NCBI RefSeq assembly: GCF_019904175.1
Contig: NZ_CP061913.1
Location: 1,922,001-1,986,000, forward strand
Reading direction: 5' to 3'
From: Dactylosporangium vinaceum
GTDB taxonomy: Bacteria > Actinomycetota > Actinomycetes > Mycobacteriales > Micromonosporaceae
Length of the DNA: 64,000 bases
Numbering within the stretch: the stretch's first letter is position 1; every line of letters begins with the position of its first letter. Below, piece by piece: positions 46,602 to 57,198 of the stretch. The position numbers and the translations under genes were made by a program. A model generated the notes under the pieces. It searched no databases. It was given only the letters and a program-made list of their open reading frames with translations, and had not been told where the DNA came from.

Positions 46602-47327
46602 ATGACCAGGCCGATCATTGGGATCACCGCGTACGCGGAGCAGGCGCGCTGGGGTGTGTGGGACACCCGGGCGGTGCTGGTGCCGGAGGCGTACGTGCGG
46701 ATGGTGCGGGCGGCCGGCGCGCGGGCCGTCGTGATTCCGCCCGATGACCTCGGTGGGCGCGAGGACGCGGCGGGGCTGGTCGAGCGGCTGGACGGGCTGC
46801 TGCTGGCCGGGGGTGCCGACATCGAGCCTGGGCGGTACGGCGCGGAGGCGCATCCGAGCACCGTCACGCGGCCCGATCGCGACGCGGGGGAGCTGGCCGT
46901 GCTGCACGCGGCGCTGGCGGTCGACCTGCCCGTGCTCGGGGTCTGCCGCGGGGCGGAGCTGCTGGCGGTCGCGTACGGCGGGTCGTTGATCCAGCACCTG
47001 CCCGACGTGCTCGGCAACGGGCGGCACCAGCCGGCGCCCGGGGTCTACGGGGTGCATCCGGCGCGGTTCGCCGCCGGGTCGTGCGCGGAGCGCGTGTTCG
47101 GGGCCGCGGACGAGGTGAACTCCTACCATCACCAGGGCATCGACTCGGCCGGCGGGCTCACCGTCACCGGATGGGCCGATGACGACGTGGTCGAGGCGGT
47201 CGAGGATCCGGCGCGGCGGTTCGTGCTCGGCGTTCAGTGGCACCCGGAGGAGATGGGCGACGTCCGGCCCTTCGCTGCCCTCGTGCGCGCGGCCGCGAGC
47301 CTGGAATCCCCGATCCCCGCCCACTGA
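46602..47327 (+). CDS. class-I gamma-glutamyl amidohydrolase (PuuD-like), first copy
   Basis: A 241-residue glutamine-amidotransferase-class-I enzyme of the peptidase C26 type. The nucleophile Cys is in GVCRGAELLAVAYGGSL, and the His-Glu pair in GVQWHPEE. LLLAGGADIEPGRYGAE is the PuuD signature. It would cleave the gamma-glutamyl bond of the oxidised intermediate, releasing glutamate. ATG start. A second paralogue is 1.1 kb further right, with an F420-type gene in between. Confidence 0.9.
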   Translation: MTRPIIGITAYAEQARWGVWDTRAVLVPEAYVRMVRAAGARAVVIPPDDLGGREDAAGLVERLDGLLLAGGADIEPGRYGAEAHPSTVTRPDRDAGELAVLHAALAVDLPVLGVCRGAELLAVAYGGSLIQHLPDVLGNGRHQPAPGVYGVHPARFAAGSCAERVFGAADEVNSYHHQGIDSAGGLTVTGWADDDVVEAVEDPARRFVLGVQWHPEEMGDVRPFAALVRAAASLESPIPAH

Positions 47328-47548
47328 ACCGCCGCCCGGTCGCGCCGGCGGCCCTCGAGTCGGCGGCTCTTGCGCCGGCGGCCCTCGCGCGCGGTCGCGC
47401 TGGCAGCCCTCGCGCGCGGTCGCGGAGGTTCGGGGCGGCCGCTGGTCGGTGAATGGCGCCCCCGCGCGCTGTCGCAAGCCGCGCGCGGTCGCGAGAGATG
47501 TTGGTTTCGGATGGTTCGGGGAGTTGGTCTGGTGGGTAGGTTTGGCCC
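47328..47548. other. short repeat gap
   Basis: GGCGGCCCTCGCGCGCGGTCGCGC words in two to three copies; no gene. Confidence 0.5.
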
Positions 47549-48451
47549 ATGCGGATCGGGTTCGGGCTGCCGGTGTCGGGGTCGTGGGCTACGCCGGAGC
47601 GGTTGGGACGGGTGGCGGTCGCGGCGGAGCGGGAGGGGTACGACTCGCTCTGGTCGTTCCAGCGGCTCTATGTCGGGGCTGAGCAGGAGCTCGACCCGTT
47701 CTATCGCAGCGTGCTCGACCCGCTCGTCGCGCTCGGGTACGCCGCGGCGCTCACCGAAACGATCCGGCTCGGCGTGGCGGTGGTCAATCTGCCGTTCGTG
47801 AGCCCCACGTACCTCGCCAAGCAGGCGGCCACCCTCGACGTCCTCAGCGGCGGGCGGGTGGATCTCGGGCTCGGGACCGGGTGGTCGGAGGCCGAGTTCA
47901 CGGCCGCGGGGGCCAGCGCGGAGCGGAGAGCGGCGCGGACGCGGGAGTTCGTGGCGGTACTGCGGACGCTGTGGCGTGACGAGGTCAGCGAGTTCGCCGG
48001 CGAGTTCTTCACCGTGCCGCGCGGGCGCATGCTGCCGCGGCCGGTGCAGGAGGACGGGGTGCAGATCCTGCTCGGCGGGTCGGTTCCGGCGGCGCTGCGG
48101 CGGGCCGGGGAGATCGCCGACGGGTGGGTCAGCCGCAGTGCGCACGACCTGACGCAGATAAGCCGGGACGTCGAGCTGGTGCGCGAGGGCGCGGAGAAGG
48201 CCGGGCGCGATCCGGACAGGGTGCGCATCGTGTGCCGCGGGGCGCTGTTCCGGCCCGGGCGCGGCTTCCTCGACGGGTCGTGGGAGAAGATCCGCGAGGA
48301 CGTGGCCTGGCTGGGGACCCAGGGGGTCACGGAGATCTTCTATGACCTGAACTTCGACCCCTCGATCGCGGCGCCCGAGGTGGACGCGGACGCGGCTGAG
48401 GAGCGGGCCCTGGACATCCTGCACAACCTCACACCGCGGGGACTAAGTTGA
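47549..48451 (+). CDS. LLM class F420-dependent oxidoreductase
   Basis: A 300-residue luciferase-like TIM-barrel protein: MRIGFGLPVSGSWATPE start, EREGYDSLWSFQRL, RLGVAVVNLPFVSP, LDVLSGGRVDLGLGTGWSEAEF and ILLGGSVPAALRRAGEIADGW. The pattern is that of F420-using members common in actinobacteria. Its substrate is unknown and its link to amine catabolism rests only on position. The second amidotransferase starts four bases after its stop, so they are co-transcribed. Confidence 0.9.
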   Translation: MRIGFGLPVSGSWATPERLGRVAVAAEREGYDSLWSFQRLYVGAEQELDPFYRSVLDPLVALGYAAALTETIRLGVAVVNLPFVSPTYLAKQAATLDVLSGGRVDLGLGTGWSEAEFTAAGASAERRAARTREFVAVLRTLWRDEVSEFAGEFFTVPRGRMLPRPVQEDGVQILLGGSVPAALRRAGEIADGWVSRSAHDLTQISRDVELVREGAEKAGRDPDRVRIVCRGALFRPGRGFLDGSWEKIREDVAWLGTQGVTEIFYDLNFDPSIAAPEVDADAAEERALDILHNLTPRGLS

Positions 48452-48455
48452 GGGA

Positions 48456-49175
48456 ATGTCGCGACCGGTCATCGGCCTGACCACGTACGCCGAGGAAACC
48501 CGCTTCGGGCTCAACGACACGTTCTCCGCGGTCCTGCCGCTCTCCTACGTGCACGCCGTGCACAGCTCGGGCGGCCGCGCCGTCCTGGTGACCCCGGACG
48601 ACCCCGACGCCGACGTCCTCGACGGGCTGCACGGGATCATGTTCACCGGCGGTTCGGACGTGAACCCTGACCTGTACGGGGAGCCACCGCACGCCACCAC
48701 CAAGGTCAAGCCCGAGCGCGACGCCGCCGAGCTGCTGCTCATGCGGGCCGCCCTCGAAGCCGACCTGCCGCTGTTCGGGATCTGCCGCGGCATGCAGCTC
48801 ATGTGTGTCGCATACGGCGGGCGCCTCCACCAGCACCTCCCCGACGTCCTCGGCCACCACAACCACCGCCCGGTGAGCGGCCCGAAGTTCGGCGAGCACC
48901 CGGTCCGCCTGACCCCGGGCTCCCGCACGGCCGCGATCCTGGGCGAGGCGGTGATCGTCAACTCGTTCCACCACCAGGGCTGCGCCGACCCGGGCGGCCT
49001 GGTGCCGACCGGCTGGTGCCCCGAGGACAACCTGATCGAGGTCGTGGAGGACCCGGCGCGCAGCTTCGCGATAGGGGTGCAGTGGCACCCCGAGGACACG
49101 ACGGATTTCCGGCTGTTCGAGGCTTTTGTCGAGGCTGCCCGCATGCGCCGCGATCAGGTGGCCGCCAAGCGCTGA
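48456..49175 (+). CDS. class-I gamma-glutamyl amidohydrolase (PuuD-like), second copy
   Basis: A 239-residue paralogue of the amidohydrolase at 46602, with the same layout: MSRPVIGLTTYAEE, MFTGGSDVNPDLYGE, nucleophile in GICRGMQLMCVAYGG and GVQWHPEDTTDF. The two differ enough to suggest either an old duplication or different substrates. It closes the amine cluster. Confidence 0.9.
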   Translation: MSRPVIGLTTYAEETRFGLNDTFSAVLPLSYVHAVHSSGGRAVLVTPDDPDADVLDGLHGIMFTGGSDVNPDLYGEPPHATTKVKPERDAAELLLMRAALEADLPLFGICRGMQLMCVAYGGRLHQHLPDVLGHHNHRPVSGPKFGEHPVRLTPGSRTAAILGEAVIVNSFHHQGCADPGGLVPTGWCPEDNLIEVVEDPARSFAIGVQWHPEDTTDFRLFEAFVEAARMRRDQVAAKR

Positions 49176-49380
49176 ACGATATTGGCCGAGTGGCCGCTCC
49201 TTGCGCACCTGGCGACGCGCCGCCCGGCTGGGGCGTTCACCAGACGAAGCGCCAGGATGATGCGGCGCCCCGGGTCGCAAAGCCGAGACGCACCGCGAGC
49301 GTCGCTGCGCTCGGATGCGTCGCTGCGCTCGGATGCGTCGCGGGCCGTGCTGAGTGCAGAGGCGCCCGGGCGGCGCTGCG
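49176..49380. other. intergenic, short CTCGGATGCGTCGCTG repeat
   Basis: The 16-bp unit is repeated twice at 49305-49340; no gene is seen. Confidence 0.5.
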
Positions 49381-49569
49381 CTAGGAGGCGGCCTCGTCGG
49401 AGGTGCGGTGCTCGATCCGCAGGTCCGGGGCCGTTTCGCGGTACTCTTCGCGGTCGTCGGAGTCTGCCAGTACAGCCGCAGCCTGGGCTTCTGGATCGTC
49501 ACTGCCGGCCGCGAGCTCTTCGGGCAGCAGCGCGGCGCGGTCGTGGATGCGGTCGTCGTCGTCGATCAT
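49381..49569 (-). CDS. small acidic conserved hypothetical protein
   Basis: A 62-residue acidic protein ([39 protein letters not shown]). The [17 protein letters not shown] block is a pattern I recognise from small proteins in many actinobacteria, of unknown role. It is divergent from map, whose start is about 55 bp away. No membrane segment or known domain. Confidence 0.7.
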   Translation of the reverse strand: MIDDDDRIHDRAALLPEELAAGSDDPEAQAAAVLADSDDREEYRETAPDLRIEHRTSDEAAS

Positions 49570-49622
49570 GCCTGGGTGGTTACCCGGACAGGCCCGTGTT
49601 GATGCGCGTTAGGCTTCTGGCC

Positions 49623-50480
49623 ATGAAGGTTCGCGCTCCCCTTGCCCCCGGCACGCAGACTCCGTGGCGTCAGGTTCCCGCCGGCATTGCGCGGCCCGAG
49701 TACGTCGGGAAGCGGGCGCCCGCCAAGCATCGCGGGTCGGACGTGCAGACACCGGAGGTCATCGCGCGGATGCGGGTGGCGTCGAAGCTGGCCGCGCAGG
49801 CGACCGCGCTGGCCGGGGAGCACGCGCAGCCGGGTGTGACGACCGACGAGATCGACCGGGTGGTGCACGAGTTCCTCTGCGACAACGGGGCGTACCCGTC
49901 GACGCTCGGCTACAAGGGCTTCCCCAAGTCGTGCTGCACCTCGCTCAACGAGGTCATCTGCCACGGTATCCCCGACTCCACGGTGATCGAGGACGGCGAC
50001 ATCCTCAACGTCGACGTGACAGCGTTCATCGGCGGGGTGCACGGCGACACCAACGCGACATTCTGCGTCGGCGACGTGGCCGAGGAGGACCGGCTGCTGG
50101 TCGAGCGGACCAAAGAGGCGATGATGCGGGGCATCCGCGCGGTCGCGCCCGGGCGGCCGCTGAACGCGGTCGGGCGGGTCATCGAGGCGTACGCCAAGCG
50201 GTTCCACTACGGCGTCGTGCGCGACTTCACCGGGCACGGCATCAACGAGGTCTTCCACACCGGGCTCTACGTGCCCCACTACGACAATCCGCGGCTCACG
50301 ACGATCATGGAGCCGGGGATGACGTTCACCATCGAGCCCATGATCACGCTGGGCACGCACGAGTACGACATCTGGAAGGACGGCTGGACCGTCGTCACCA
50401 AGGATCGCAAGTGGACGGCCCAGTTCGAGCACACGATCGTCGTCACCGAGGACGGCTACGAGATCCTGACGCTGCCCTAG
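49623..50480 (+). CDS. map: type I methionine aminopeptidase
   Basis: A 285-residue MetAP of the MapB kind, with an N-terminal extension of about 40 residues ([11 protein letters not shown]). The metal site is complete: Asp in NVDVTAF, Asp in [10 protein letters not shown], His in [12 protein letters not shown], Glu in FTIEPMI and Glu in FEHTIVV. It removes the start methionine from new proteins. ATG 49623 is chosen, an in-frame ATG lies at 49602. In mycobacteria mapB also neighbours the glnA4-aldC cluster, so the link seen here is conserved. Confidence 0.95.
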   Translation: MKVRAPLAPGTQTPWRQVPAGIARPEYVGKRAPAKHRGSDVQTPEVIARMRVASKLAAQATALAGEHAQPGVTTDEIDRVVHEFLCDNGAYPSTLGYKGFPKSCCTSLNEVICHGIPDSTVIEDGDILNVDVTAFIGGVHGDTNATFCVGDVAEEDRLLVERTKEAMMRGIRAVAPGRPLNAVGRVIEAYAKRFHYGVVRDFTGHGINEVFHTGLYVPHYDNPRLTTIMEPGMTFTIEPMITLGTHEYDIWKDGWTVVTKDRKWTAQFEHTIVVTEDGYEILTLP

Positions 50481-50837
50481 TCCACGATCAGCGGTTGTAC
50501 TCGCCCGAGCCCGCGAGCCCGAGTGTCGGCAAGCCCGGCGGCTGCGCTCGGAAGCGGCGGCGGCCGGGTCGTACGGTCGTCCGGTCGGGTGCCCGTGGCC
50601 TGAGCCGTCCCGGGGGTCCATGGCTCCCCGAGACGGCAGGCTCACGAGACGGCGAATTGGTTGGGAACGACCCGTCGCTTATCGCGGCTGGATCGTCGGA
50701 CCGGCCCACGCGGTGCGGCGCATGTCTGGCCCTCCTCTCGTCTAGACGCTCGTGGCGTGATGCAACGATCGTCGCGGAGCGGACAGCCCCATGGGGTGAC
50801 GCCGACTTGCTGTGGCACAAGTTCGGGAGTATCAGCG
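50481..50837. other. intergenic, no gene seen
   Basis: About 360 bp between map and the DUF4439 gene, both of which end here. No coding signal or hairpin stands out. proS, which often occupies this place in related genomes, is absent. Confidence 0.5.
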
Positions 50838-51269
50838 TCAGACGGTTTTGCCGGGGAAGGCGGCCACCAGCGGGGTAAGGCTGCCGGCCTTGCGGAACGC
50901 GACCGCGCGCGTGGTGCAGTCGACGAGCGCATCGAGGACGGTCTTGCGCAGGTCGCCGTCGGTGGCCGGCAGGGCCAGGCGCCACTGGGCCGCGGTGCGG
51001 TCCTCCAGCTGGACGGCGAGCTTCAGCGCGGACGCGCGGTCGGTGACCGCGAACGGCAGCTGATAGGACGGTGCGGTCGGGGGCGGGGTGATGCCGTCGC
51101 TCGTGAGGCGCACGAGCAGCGCGTCCCGGCGGGTGCGGTGCGCGTTGTCGGCCGCGCGGGCCAGTGCGATGGTCGTGCTGTCGAGCTTGGGTCCCAGCAC
51201 GCCGTACCCATAAACAGCTGCGTGTTCTGCTGTCAACGCGGCGACCAGGCGCTCGTCGGCCGGCTTCAT
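50838..51269 (-). CDS. DUF4439 ferritin-like domain protein
   Basis: A 143-residue all-helical protein: ADERLVAALTAEHAAVYGYGVLGPKL, then HRTRRDALLVRLT, and a C-terminal AAQWRLALP helix. The Glu-His pair in LTAEHAAVYGYG fits DUF4439, a ferritin-like four-helix family. Function is unknown. Its ATG overlaps the stop of the lipoprotein gene by four bases, so the two are coupled and probably act together at the membrane. Confidence 0.85.
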   Translation of the reverse strand: MKPADERLVAALTAEHAAVYGYGVLGPKLDSTTIALARAADNAHRTRRDALLVRLTSDGITPPPTAPSYQLPFAVTDRASALKLAVQLEDRTAAQWRLALPATDGDLRKTVLDALVDCTTRAVAFRKAGSLTPLVAAFPGKTV

Positions 51270-51775
51270 GCCAGCACCTCTCCGTGGCCGGCGCGGCACG
51301 CGGCGATCGAGCCCAGGAGCTCGGCCCGATACGACGGGGCGGCCAGGCAGGCGCCCTCCGCGTCCTGGCGGGCGTCCTTCTCCAGCTGCCCGAGGTCCTT
51401 CAGCGCGGCGGCCTGGTCCGACGGGACCGGCGCGGCCGAGCCCGTGACGGCCGGGGAGCCACTGGGCGCGGGGAAGGGGCCCTGCTCGGGCACGCCGATC
51501 TCCCGGGCCAGCGCGATCACGTGCTGATCGTGGTTGTCCTTGAGCGGGCCCAGACGGTCCTGGAGGGCCGGGACGGCGGCCAGCACGGCGACGTAACGGT
51601 CACGCAGCGCAACCGTGCGGGTCAGCAGCGGCATGAGGGCGTCGCCGGTCGGGTCGTACTTCGGCGCGGGCGGGTCGCCGCCGAGGTCGCAGGCCGCCAG
51701 CGACCCGGTCGTGACCGCCGCGGCGGCGGCGAGCAGAGCGCGTCGGCGGAGGAGCACCGGCCTAGTGAACACCAT
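51266..51775 (-). CDS. lipoprotein with Arg-rich signal, DUF4439 partner
   Basis: A 169-residue secreted lipoprotein. The N-terminus has three Arg before a hydrophobic stretch and a lipobox (LLRRRALLAAAAAVTTGSLAAC), so it is likely exported and lipidated at Cys about residue 29; the double-Arg could allow Tat export. The mature part is helical, with a Pro/Ser/Ala linker. It is coupled to the DUF4439 gene. Name and function unknown. Confidence 0.8.
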   Translation of the reverse strand: MVFTRPVLLRRRALLAAAAAVTTGSLAACDLGGDPPAPKYDPTGDALMPLLTRTVALRDRYVAVLAAVPALQDRLGPLKDNHDQHVIALAREIGVPEQGPFPAPSGSPAVTGSAAPVPSDQAAALKDLGQLEKDARQDAEGACLAAPSYRAELLGSIAACRAGHGEVLA

Positions 51776-51974
51776 CGGCGGGCCCGGCCGCGCACCCGCC
51801 CTCTGAAGGCCCTGGTAAATGCCGGTGCGTGGCGCGGGCGGGTGGCGTTCGGAGCGCCGCCGGGACGTCCCGCGGCCCGTCGCGTTACGCTCTGCACGAG
51901 CCGCCCGCGCAACAGAACGCAGGCGGCGTTGAGGCGTGCGCCCGTGCGGGTGCCTGAAGGAGGGGTGTCGATCT

Positions 51975-52514
51975 ATGGCGCAGCAGCATCGACAGAGCCT
52001 CCTTGCGGTGGTCGAACCGATCGTCACAGCCGGTGGTTTCGACCTCGAAGATCTCTCCATCACCCGGGTCGGGCGCAAGCACCTCCTGCGCATCGCGGTC
52101 GACAGCGATGAGGGCGTCGACCTGGACAAGGTGGCCGAGCTGTCCCGGAGCATCTCCACGGCGCTGGACAAGGCCGAGGCCGAGGGCGACGAGCTGATCG
52201 CGGGGGAGTACGAGCTGGAGGTCGGCTCGCCCGGTGTCTCCCGCCCGCTGACCCTGCCGCGACACTGGCGGCGCAACCGCAGCCGGCTGGTCAAGGTCAA
52301 GGTGGCCGGTCGCGAGGTGACCGGGCGCATCATTGCCGCCGACGACGCCGGGGTGACCCTCGACGTCGACGGCACGAAGACGAAGCATGTGTACACCGAC
52401 CTCGGACCCGGGAAGGTCGAGGTGGAGCTGAAGCGGCTCGCCGAGCTTCCCGACCCCGAGGACGAAGCGACCGACGAGGACGACGACGAGGAAGAAGGGG
52501 AGGACGGGGCATGA
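51975..52514 (+). CDS. rimP: ribosome maturation factor RimP
   Basis: A 179-residue RimP. Its N-terminal domain ([50 protein letters not shown]) and [17 protein letters not shown] box are complete. The C-terminal SH3-like domain is followed by an acidic tail of Asp/Glu. It assists 30S assembly. ATG 51975 follows AAGGAGGGG. Its stop overlaps the nusA ATG (ATGA), beginning the rimP-nusA-rnpM-infB operon. Confidence 0.96.
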   Translation: MAQQHRQSLLAVVEPIVTAGGFDLEDLSITRVGRKHLLRIAVDSDEGVDLDKVAELSRSISTALDKAEAEGDELIAGEYELEVGSPGVSRPLTLPRHWRRNRSRLVKVKVAGREVTGRIIAADDAGVTLDVDGTKTKHVYTDLGPGKVEVELKRLAELPDPEDEATDEDDDEEEGEDGA

Positions 52515-53545
52515 ACATCGACCTTGCGGCCCTCCGCGCACTGGAGCGCGAGCGCGAGATCCCGTTCGAGACCATCCTCGCGGCGATCGAGACAGCCCTG
52601 CTGACTGCCTACCGGCACACCGACGGGGCCAACCCGCACGCGCGGGTCGAGATCGACCGGAAGACCGGCGCCGCGTCGGTGCTGGCCCAGGACATGGACG
52701 ACGACGGGGCGATCGTGCGCGAGTACGACGACACCCCGCACGACTTCGGGCGCATCGCGGCGATGACGGCCAAGCAGGTGATCCTGCAGCGGCTGCGCGA
52801 GGCCACCGACGAGGCGCACTTCGGCGAGTACGTGGGGCGCGACGGCGATCTGGTCACCGGCGTGATTCAGGCGCACGAGGCGCGGGCCGAGAAGGGCATC
52901 GTCACCATCGACCTCGGCAAGATCGAGGGGATGCTGCCGGCGGCCGAGCAGGTGCCCGGGGAGCGCTACGAGCACGGTCAGCGGATCAAGGCGATCGTCG
53001 TCCACGTGGTCAAGGGCTTCCGCGGCCCCCAGGTCACCCTGTCGCGCTCGCACCCGAATCTGGTCAAGCGGCTGTTCGCTCTGGAAGTGCCGGAGATCAC
53101 CGACGGTACTGTGGAAATCGCCGCGATCGCGCGAGAAGCCGGACACCGGACCAAGATCGCGGTGCGCTCGACGGTCGCCGGGGTGAACGCGAAGGGGGCC
53201 TGCATCGGCCCCATGGGGCAGCGCGTCCGCGCGGTCATGAGCGAGCTGCACGGTGAAAAGATCGACATTATCGACTGGTCCGAGGACCCTGCGCAGTTCG
53301 TCGGAAATGCCCTTTCTCCCGCAAAAGCGCTCAACGTCGAGGTCGTCGACGCGGCCAACCGGGCGGCCCGGGTGACGGTCCCGGACTTCCAACTTTCCCT
53401 GGCCATCGGCAGAGAGGGCCAGAACGCACGGCTCGCCGCGCGGCTCACCGGATGGCGGATTGATATCAGACCGGACAACGCTCCGGACGGCAACGTCGAT
53501 CACGTCACCGGACCGGGCGCGGCGCGCGCCGAAAGTGCAGGGTAG
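52511..53545 (+). CDS. nusA: transcription termination/antitermination protein NusA
   Basis: A 344-residue NusA: N-terminal domain ([18 protein letters not shown]), S1 domain ([33 protein letters not shown]), and two KH domains with [14 protein letters not shown] and [21 protein letters not shown]. It lacks the C-terminal acidic repeats of E. coli NusA, as is normal for actinobacteria. It regulates pausing and termination by RNA polymerase. It overlaps rimP by four bases. Confidence 0.97.
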   Translation: MNIDLAALRALEREREIPFETILAAIETALLTAYRHTDGANPHARVEIDRKTGAASVLAQDMDDDGAIVREYDDTPHDFGRIAAMTAKQVILQRLREATDEAHFGEYVGRDGDLVTGVIQAHEARAEKGIVTIDLGKIEGMLPAAEQVPGERYEHGQRIKAIVVHVVKGFRGPQVTLSRSHPNLVKRLFALEVPEITDGTVEIAAIAREAGHRTKIAVRSTVAGVNAKGACIGPMGQRVRAVMSELHGEKIDIIDWSEDPAQFVGNALSPAKALNVEVVDAANRAARVTVPDFQLSLAIGREGQNARLAARLTGWRIDIRPDNAPDGNVDHVTGPGAARAESAG

Positions 53546-53550
53546 ACTTC

Positions 53551-53916
53551 TTGACGGTACGTCGCACGCCCCCGGCTGGCATGCCCGCGAACTCGGCCCT
53601 GCTCATAACTCGGCCGGTCCGCACGTGCATTGGATGCCGGAAGCGTGCGTCATCCTCCGAGTTGCTGCGATTTGTCGCGATCGAGAGTGGTCCTGACCAG
53701 TTCAGGGCCGTCCCCGATCCGGCTCGCAGACGGTCGGGCCGGGGCGCCCACGTGCATCCCGATCCGGCCTGCCTCGCGCTAGCGGAGCGCAGGCGCGCCT
53801 TCGGGCGGGCCCTGCGCATCTCCGGGGTCCTGGACACCGGCCCGCTGGCCGAAGCCGTCGCCACTGCCGCACACGGGCAGGGCGTGGCGGTGACGGAGCC
53901 GGAGCATACGCAGTGA
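53551..53916 (+). CDS. rnpM: YlxR/RnpM family RNA-binding protein
   Basis: A 121-residue YlxR protein with the family's CIGCRKRASSSELLRFV and GRGAHVHPDPACL motifs. In Firmicutes the family (RnpM) binds RNase P RNA. Start is unclear: TTG 53551, with GCAGGG upstream, is used here; ATG 53581 would shorten it by ten residues. It lies five bases after nusA in the same operon and about 160 bp before infB. Confidence 0.9.
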   Translation: MTVRRTPPAGMPANSALLITRPVRTCIGCRKRASSSELLRFVAIESGPDQFRAVPDPARRRSGRGAHVHPDPACLALAERRRAFGRALRISGVLDTGPLAEAVATAAHGQGVAVTEPEHTQ

Positions 53917-54074
53917 CTGGAACCGCCGGTGGTGGGAGCGCGACGCCCCACCCGGACACGCTAGGTAGGACGACGGACATGAGCACACGATGAAGTCCCT
54001 GAGATGACCAGGCTTCAAGTGCACGAGTGAGGTCGGAGCGGAACTTGCCGCCCGGCCTCGAGGTGAGGAGTGTA

Positions 54075-57000
54075 GTGGCAGGCAAGGCCCGCGTACACGA
54101 GCTTGCAAAAGAGCTCGGGGTCGAAAGCAAGACCGTACTCGCGAAGCTGCAAGAGCTCGGTGAGTACGTGAAGTCCGCATCCAGCACGGTCGAGGCGCCA
54201 GTGGCGCGACGGCTGCGAGCGAGCTTCGAAAACGGTGGAGGGTCGTCTTCGGCGCCCTCGGCACCCGCAGCCCCGTCCGCGTCGGCTCCTTCGTCGACGC
54301 CGGTACCGGCGGCACCCCGTCCGGCGCCGTCTCCGGCGGCGAAGCCCTTTGCGCCTCCGAAGCGGCCCGCGCCGCCCGCAGGTGGCGGATCCGGTGGTCC
54401 TGGAGGCGGAGGCCGCGGCCCCGTGCCCGGCCCGCCGCGTCCGGCCCCCCCGGCGGTCAAGCCGACGAGTGCGCACGACATCGAGGTGGCGGCCGCCGAG
54501 CAGCGCGCCGCCGCGCTGAAGGCTGAGCAGGAAGCGGCGATGAAGGCCGCCCAGCAGGCCCGTCAGCGGGAGAACACCCGGCGCGACTCGCCGCAGCCGC
54601 CCAGCGGCGGCGGCCCCGGTGCGCCCTCGCCCGGTCCCCGGCCCGGCCCCGCGCCCAGCTCGGACCGCGGTGCCCCCGGCTCGGGCGCTCCGCGCCCCGG
54701 TCAGGGCCCCCGGCCCGGTGGCGGGCAGCGTCCGCCGCGGTCGCCGGGCAACAACCCGTTCGGTGTGTCGGGTGGCGCCTCGCCGCGCCCGCCGACACCC
54801 GGCAACATTCCCCGGCCCAACCCGTCCTCCATGCCGCCGCGGCCCAACCCGGCGTCCATGGGCGGCCCGCGGCCCAACCCGTCGCAGATGCCGAGCCAGC
54901 GGCCCGGTCGTCCCGCCGGCGGACCCGGCGGTGACCGTCCGGGTCGTCCCGGTGGCGGCGGCGGAGGCTTCCGCGGCGGCCCCGGTGGCGGTGGCGGCGG
55001 TGCCGGTCGTCCCGGCGGTCCCGGTGGCGGCGGCGCCGGTGGCGGTTTCCGTGGCGGTCCCGGTGGGGGCGGCGGCGGTGGCGGCTTCCGTGGCGGCCCC
55101 GGTGGGGGCGGCGGTGCCGGCGGTGGCGGTGGCTACCGTGGCGGCCCCGGTGGCGGTGGCGGTGCCCCAGCGGGCGCCGGTGCCGGTCGTCCGGGCGGCG
55201 GCGCGGGCGGTCGCGGCCGTGGCGGCGGTGCCGCGGGTGCCTTCGGGCGTCCCGGTGGCCGGCCGACGCGTGGCCGCAAGTCGAAGAAGCAGCGCAGACA
55301 GGAGTTCGACAACCTCTCCGCGCCCACCATGGGCTCGGGCGCCCCGCGGGGTCAGGGTCAGGCGATCCGCCTCCCGCAGGGTGCGTCGCTGTCGGACTTC
55401 GCCGACCGGATCAACGCCAACCCGGGCTCGCTCGTCCAGGAGATGTTCAACCTGGGTGAGATGGTGACGGCTACCCAGTCGTGCACCAACGAGACCCTGA
55501 TGCTGCTCGGTGAGCACCTCGGCTTCGACGTGCAGATCGTCAGCCCCGAGGACGAGGACCGCGAGCTGCTGGCCCGCTTCGACATCGACCTCGACGCCGA
55601 TGTCGACGAGGAGCGCCTGGTCGTCCGGCCGCCGGTCGTGACCGTCATGGGTCACGTCGACCACGGTAAGACGAAGCTGCTCGACGCGATCCGCCAGACG
55701 AACGTCGCGGGCGGTGAGGCCGGTGGCATCACCCAGCACATCGGTGCCTACCAGGTGCACGTCCAGCACGAGGACGAGGACCGCGCGGTCACCTTCATCG
55801 ACACCCCGGGTCACGAGGCGTTCACCGCCATGCGTGCCCGCGGTGCGCAGGCCACGGACATCGTGGTCCTGGTGGTGGCGGCCGACGACGGCGTGATGCC
55901 TCAGACGATCGAGGCGCTCAACCACGCCCAGGCGGCCGAGGTGCCGATCGTGGTCGCGGTGAACAAGATCGACAAGCCCGAGGCCAACCCGGCCAAGGTG
56001 CGGCAGGAGCTGACGCAGTACGGCCTGGTCGCCGAGGAGTACGGCGGCGAGACCATGTTCGTCGACATCTCGGCCAAGAGCCGGATCAACATCGACGGAC
56101 TGCTCGAGGCCATCCTGCTGACCGCCGATGCCGCGCTCGACCTGCGCGCGCCCATCGACGGCCCGGCCCAGGGCATCGCGATCGAGTCGCACCTCGACCG
56201 CGGCCGCGGCCCGGTCGCCACCGTCCTGGTGGAGAAGGGCACGCTCAACGTCGGTGACTCGATCGTCGCCGGCCGCGCCTACGGACGCGTCCGCGCGATG
56301 CTCGACGAGAACGGCAAGCCCGTGCCGCACGCGGGTCCGGCCCGTCCGGTCCTCGTGCTCGGCCTGACCTCGGTGCCCGGTGCCGGCGACACGTTCCTCG
56401 CCGCCGACGACGACCGCACCGCGCGTCAGATCGCCGAGCAGCGGCAGGCCCGCCGCCGCGCGGCCGAGATGGCGGCGCGCACCGGCCGGGTCACCCTGGA
56501 GACGCTGTTCGACCAGCTCAAGCAGGGCGAGAAGACCACGCTCAACCTCATCCTCAAGGGTGACGGCTCGGGCTCGGTCGAGGCGCTCGAGGACGCGCTG
56601 GTCAAGATCGTCGTCTCCGACGAGGTGCAGCTGCGGATCATCCACCGCGGCGTCGGTGCGGTCACGCAGGACGACGTCAACCTGGCCAGCGCCTCGGACG
56701 CGATCATCATCGGGTTCAACGTGCGGGCCGAGGGCCGCACGCGCGACCTGGCCGACCGCGAGGGCGTGGAGATCCGGTACTACACCGTCATCTACCAGGC
56801 CATCGAGGAGATCGAGTCCTCCCTCAAGGGCCTGCTCAAGCCGGTCTACGAGGAGGTCGAGCTCGGCTCGGCGGAGATCCGCGAGGTCTTCCGCTCGTCG
56901 CGCTTCGGCAACATCGCGGGCTGCATCGTCCGTACCGGCCTGATCCGGCGCAACACCAAGGCGCGCCTGGTCCGCGACGGTGCGGTGGTGAACGACAACC

Positions 57001-57149
57001 TGACGATCGCCGGCCTGCGCCGGTTCAAGGACGACGCGACCGAGGTCCGCGAGGGCTTCGAGTGTGGTATCACGCTCGGGACCTACAACGACATCCAGAT
57101 CGGCGACGTCATCGAGACGTGGGAGCTTCGCGAGAAGCCGCGCGTCTGA
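54075..57149 (+). CDS. infB: translation initiation factor IF-2
   Basis: A 1024-residue IF-2. An N-terminal helical domain ([24 protein letters not shown]) is followed by a very long Pro/Gly/Arg linker (about residues 60-400, [12 protein letters not shown] repeats), then the GTPase: GHVDHGKT (about 525), [25 protein letters not shown], and the C-terminal fMet-tRNA-binding domain. The glycine-rich linker is long even for an actinobacterium. GTG 54075 is chosen because GAGGTGAGGAG lies five bases upstream; the GTG at 54027 is an alternative. It ends with a strong tetraloop terminator. Confidence 0.97.
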   Translation: MAGKARVHELAKELGVESKTVLAKLQELGEYVKSASSTVEAPVARRLRASFENGGGSSSAPSAPAAPSASAPSSTPVPAAPRPAPSPAAKPFAPPKRPAPPAGGGSGGPGGGGRGPVPGPPRPAPPAVKPTSAHDIEVAAAEQRAAALKAEQEAAMKAAQQARQRENTRRDSPQPPSGGGPGAPSPGPRPGPAPSSDRGAPGSGAPRPGQGPRPGGGQRPPRSPGNNPFGVSGGASPRPPTPGNIPRPNPSSMPPRPNPASMGGPRPNPSQMPSQRPGRPAGGPGGDRPGRPGGGGGGFRGGPGGGGGGAGRPGGPGGGGAGGGFRGGPGGGGGGGGFRGGPGGGGGAGGGGGYRGGPGGGGGAPAGAGAGRPGGGAGGRGRGGGAAGAFGRPGGRPTRGRKSKKQRRQEFDNLSAPTMGSGAPRGQGQAIRLPQGASLSDFADRINANPGSLVQEMFNLGEMVTATQSCTNETLMLLGEHLGFDVQIVSPEDEDRELLARFDIDLDADVDEERLVVRPPVVTVMGHVDHGKTKLLDAIRQTNVAGGEAGGITQHIGAYQVHVQHEDEDRAVTFIDTPGHEAFTAMRARGAQATDIVVLVVAADDGVMPQTIEALNHAQAAEVPIVVAVNKIDKPEANPAKVRQELTQYGLVAEEYGGETMFVDISAKSRINIDGLLEAILLTADAALDLRAPIDGPAQGIAIESHLDRGRGPVATVLVEKGTLNVGDSIVAGRAYGRVRAMLDENGKPVPHAGPARPVLVLGLTSVPGAGDTFLAADDDRTARQIAEQRQARRRAAEMAARTGRVTLETLFDQLKQGEKTTLNLILKGDGSGSVEALEDALVKIVVSDEVQLRIIHRGVGAVTQDDVNLASASDAIIIGFNVRAEGRTRDLADREGVEIRYYTVIYQAIEEIESSLKGLLKPVYEEVELGSAEIREVFRSSRFGNIAGCIVRTGLIRRNTKARLVRDGAVVNDNLTIAGLRRFKDDATEVREGFECGITLGTYNDIQIGDVIETWELREKPRV

Positions 57150-57168
57150 TCGACAGCGGTAACTGAGG

Positions 57169-57198
57169 GGGCCGTGGCGTTCGCGCCGCGGCCCTCGC
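57169..57198 (+). terminator. intrinsic terminator after infB
   Basis: An 11-bp stem (57169-57179 with 57184-57194, one G-U pair) closed by a TTCG tetraloop. T-runs (GCTTTACG, CTTTTG) follow within 25 bases. Confidence 0.8.
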
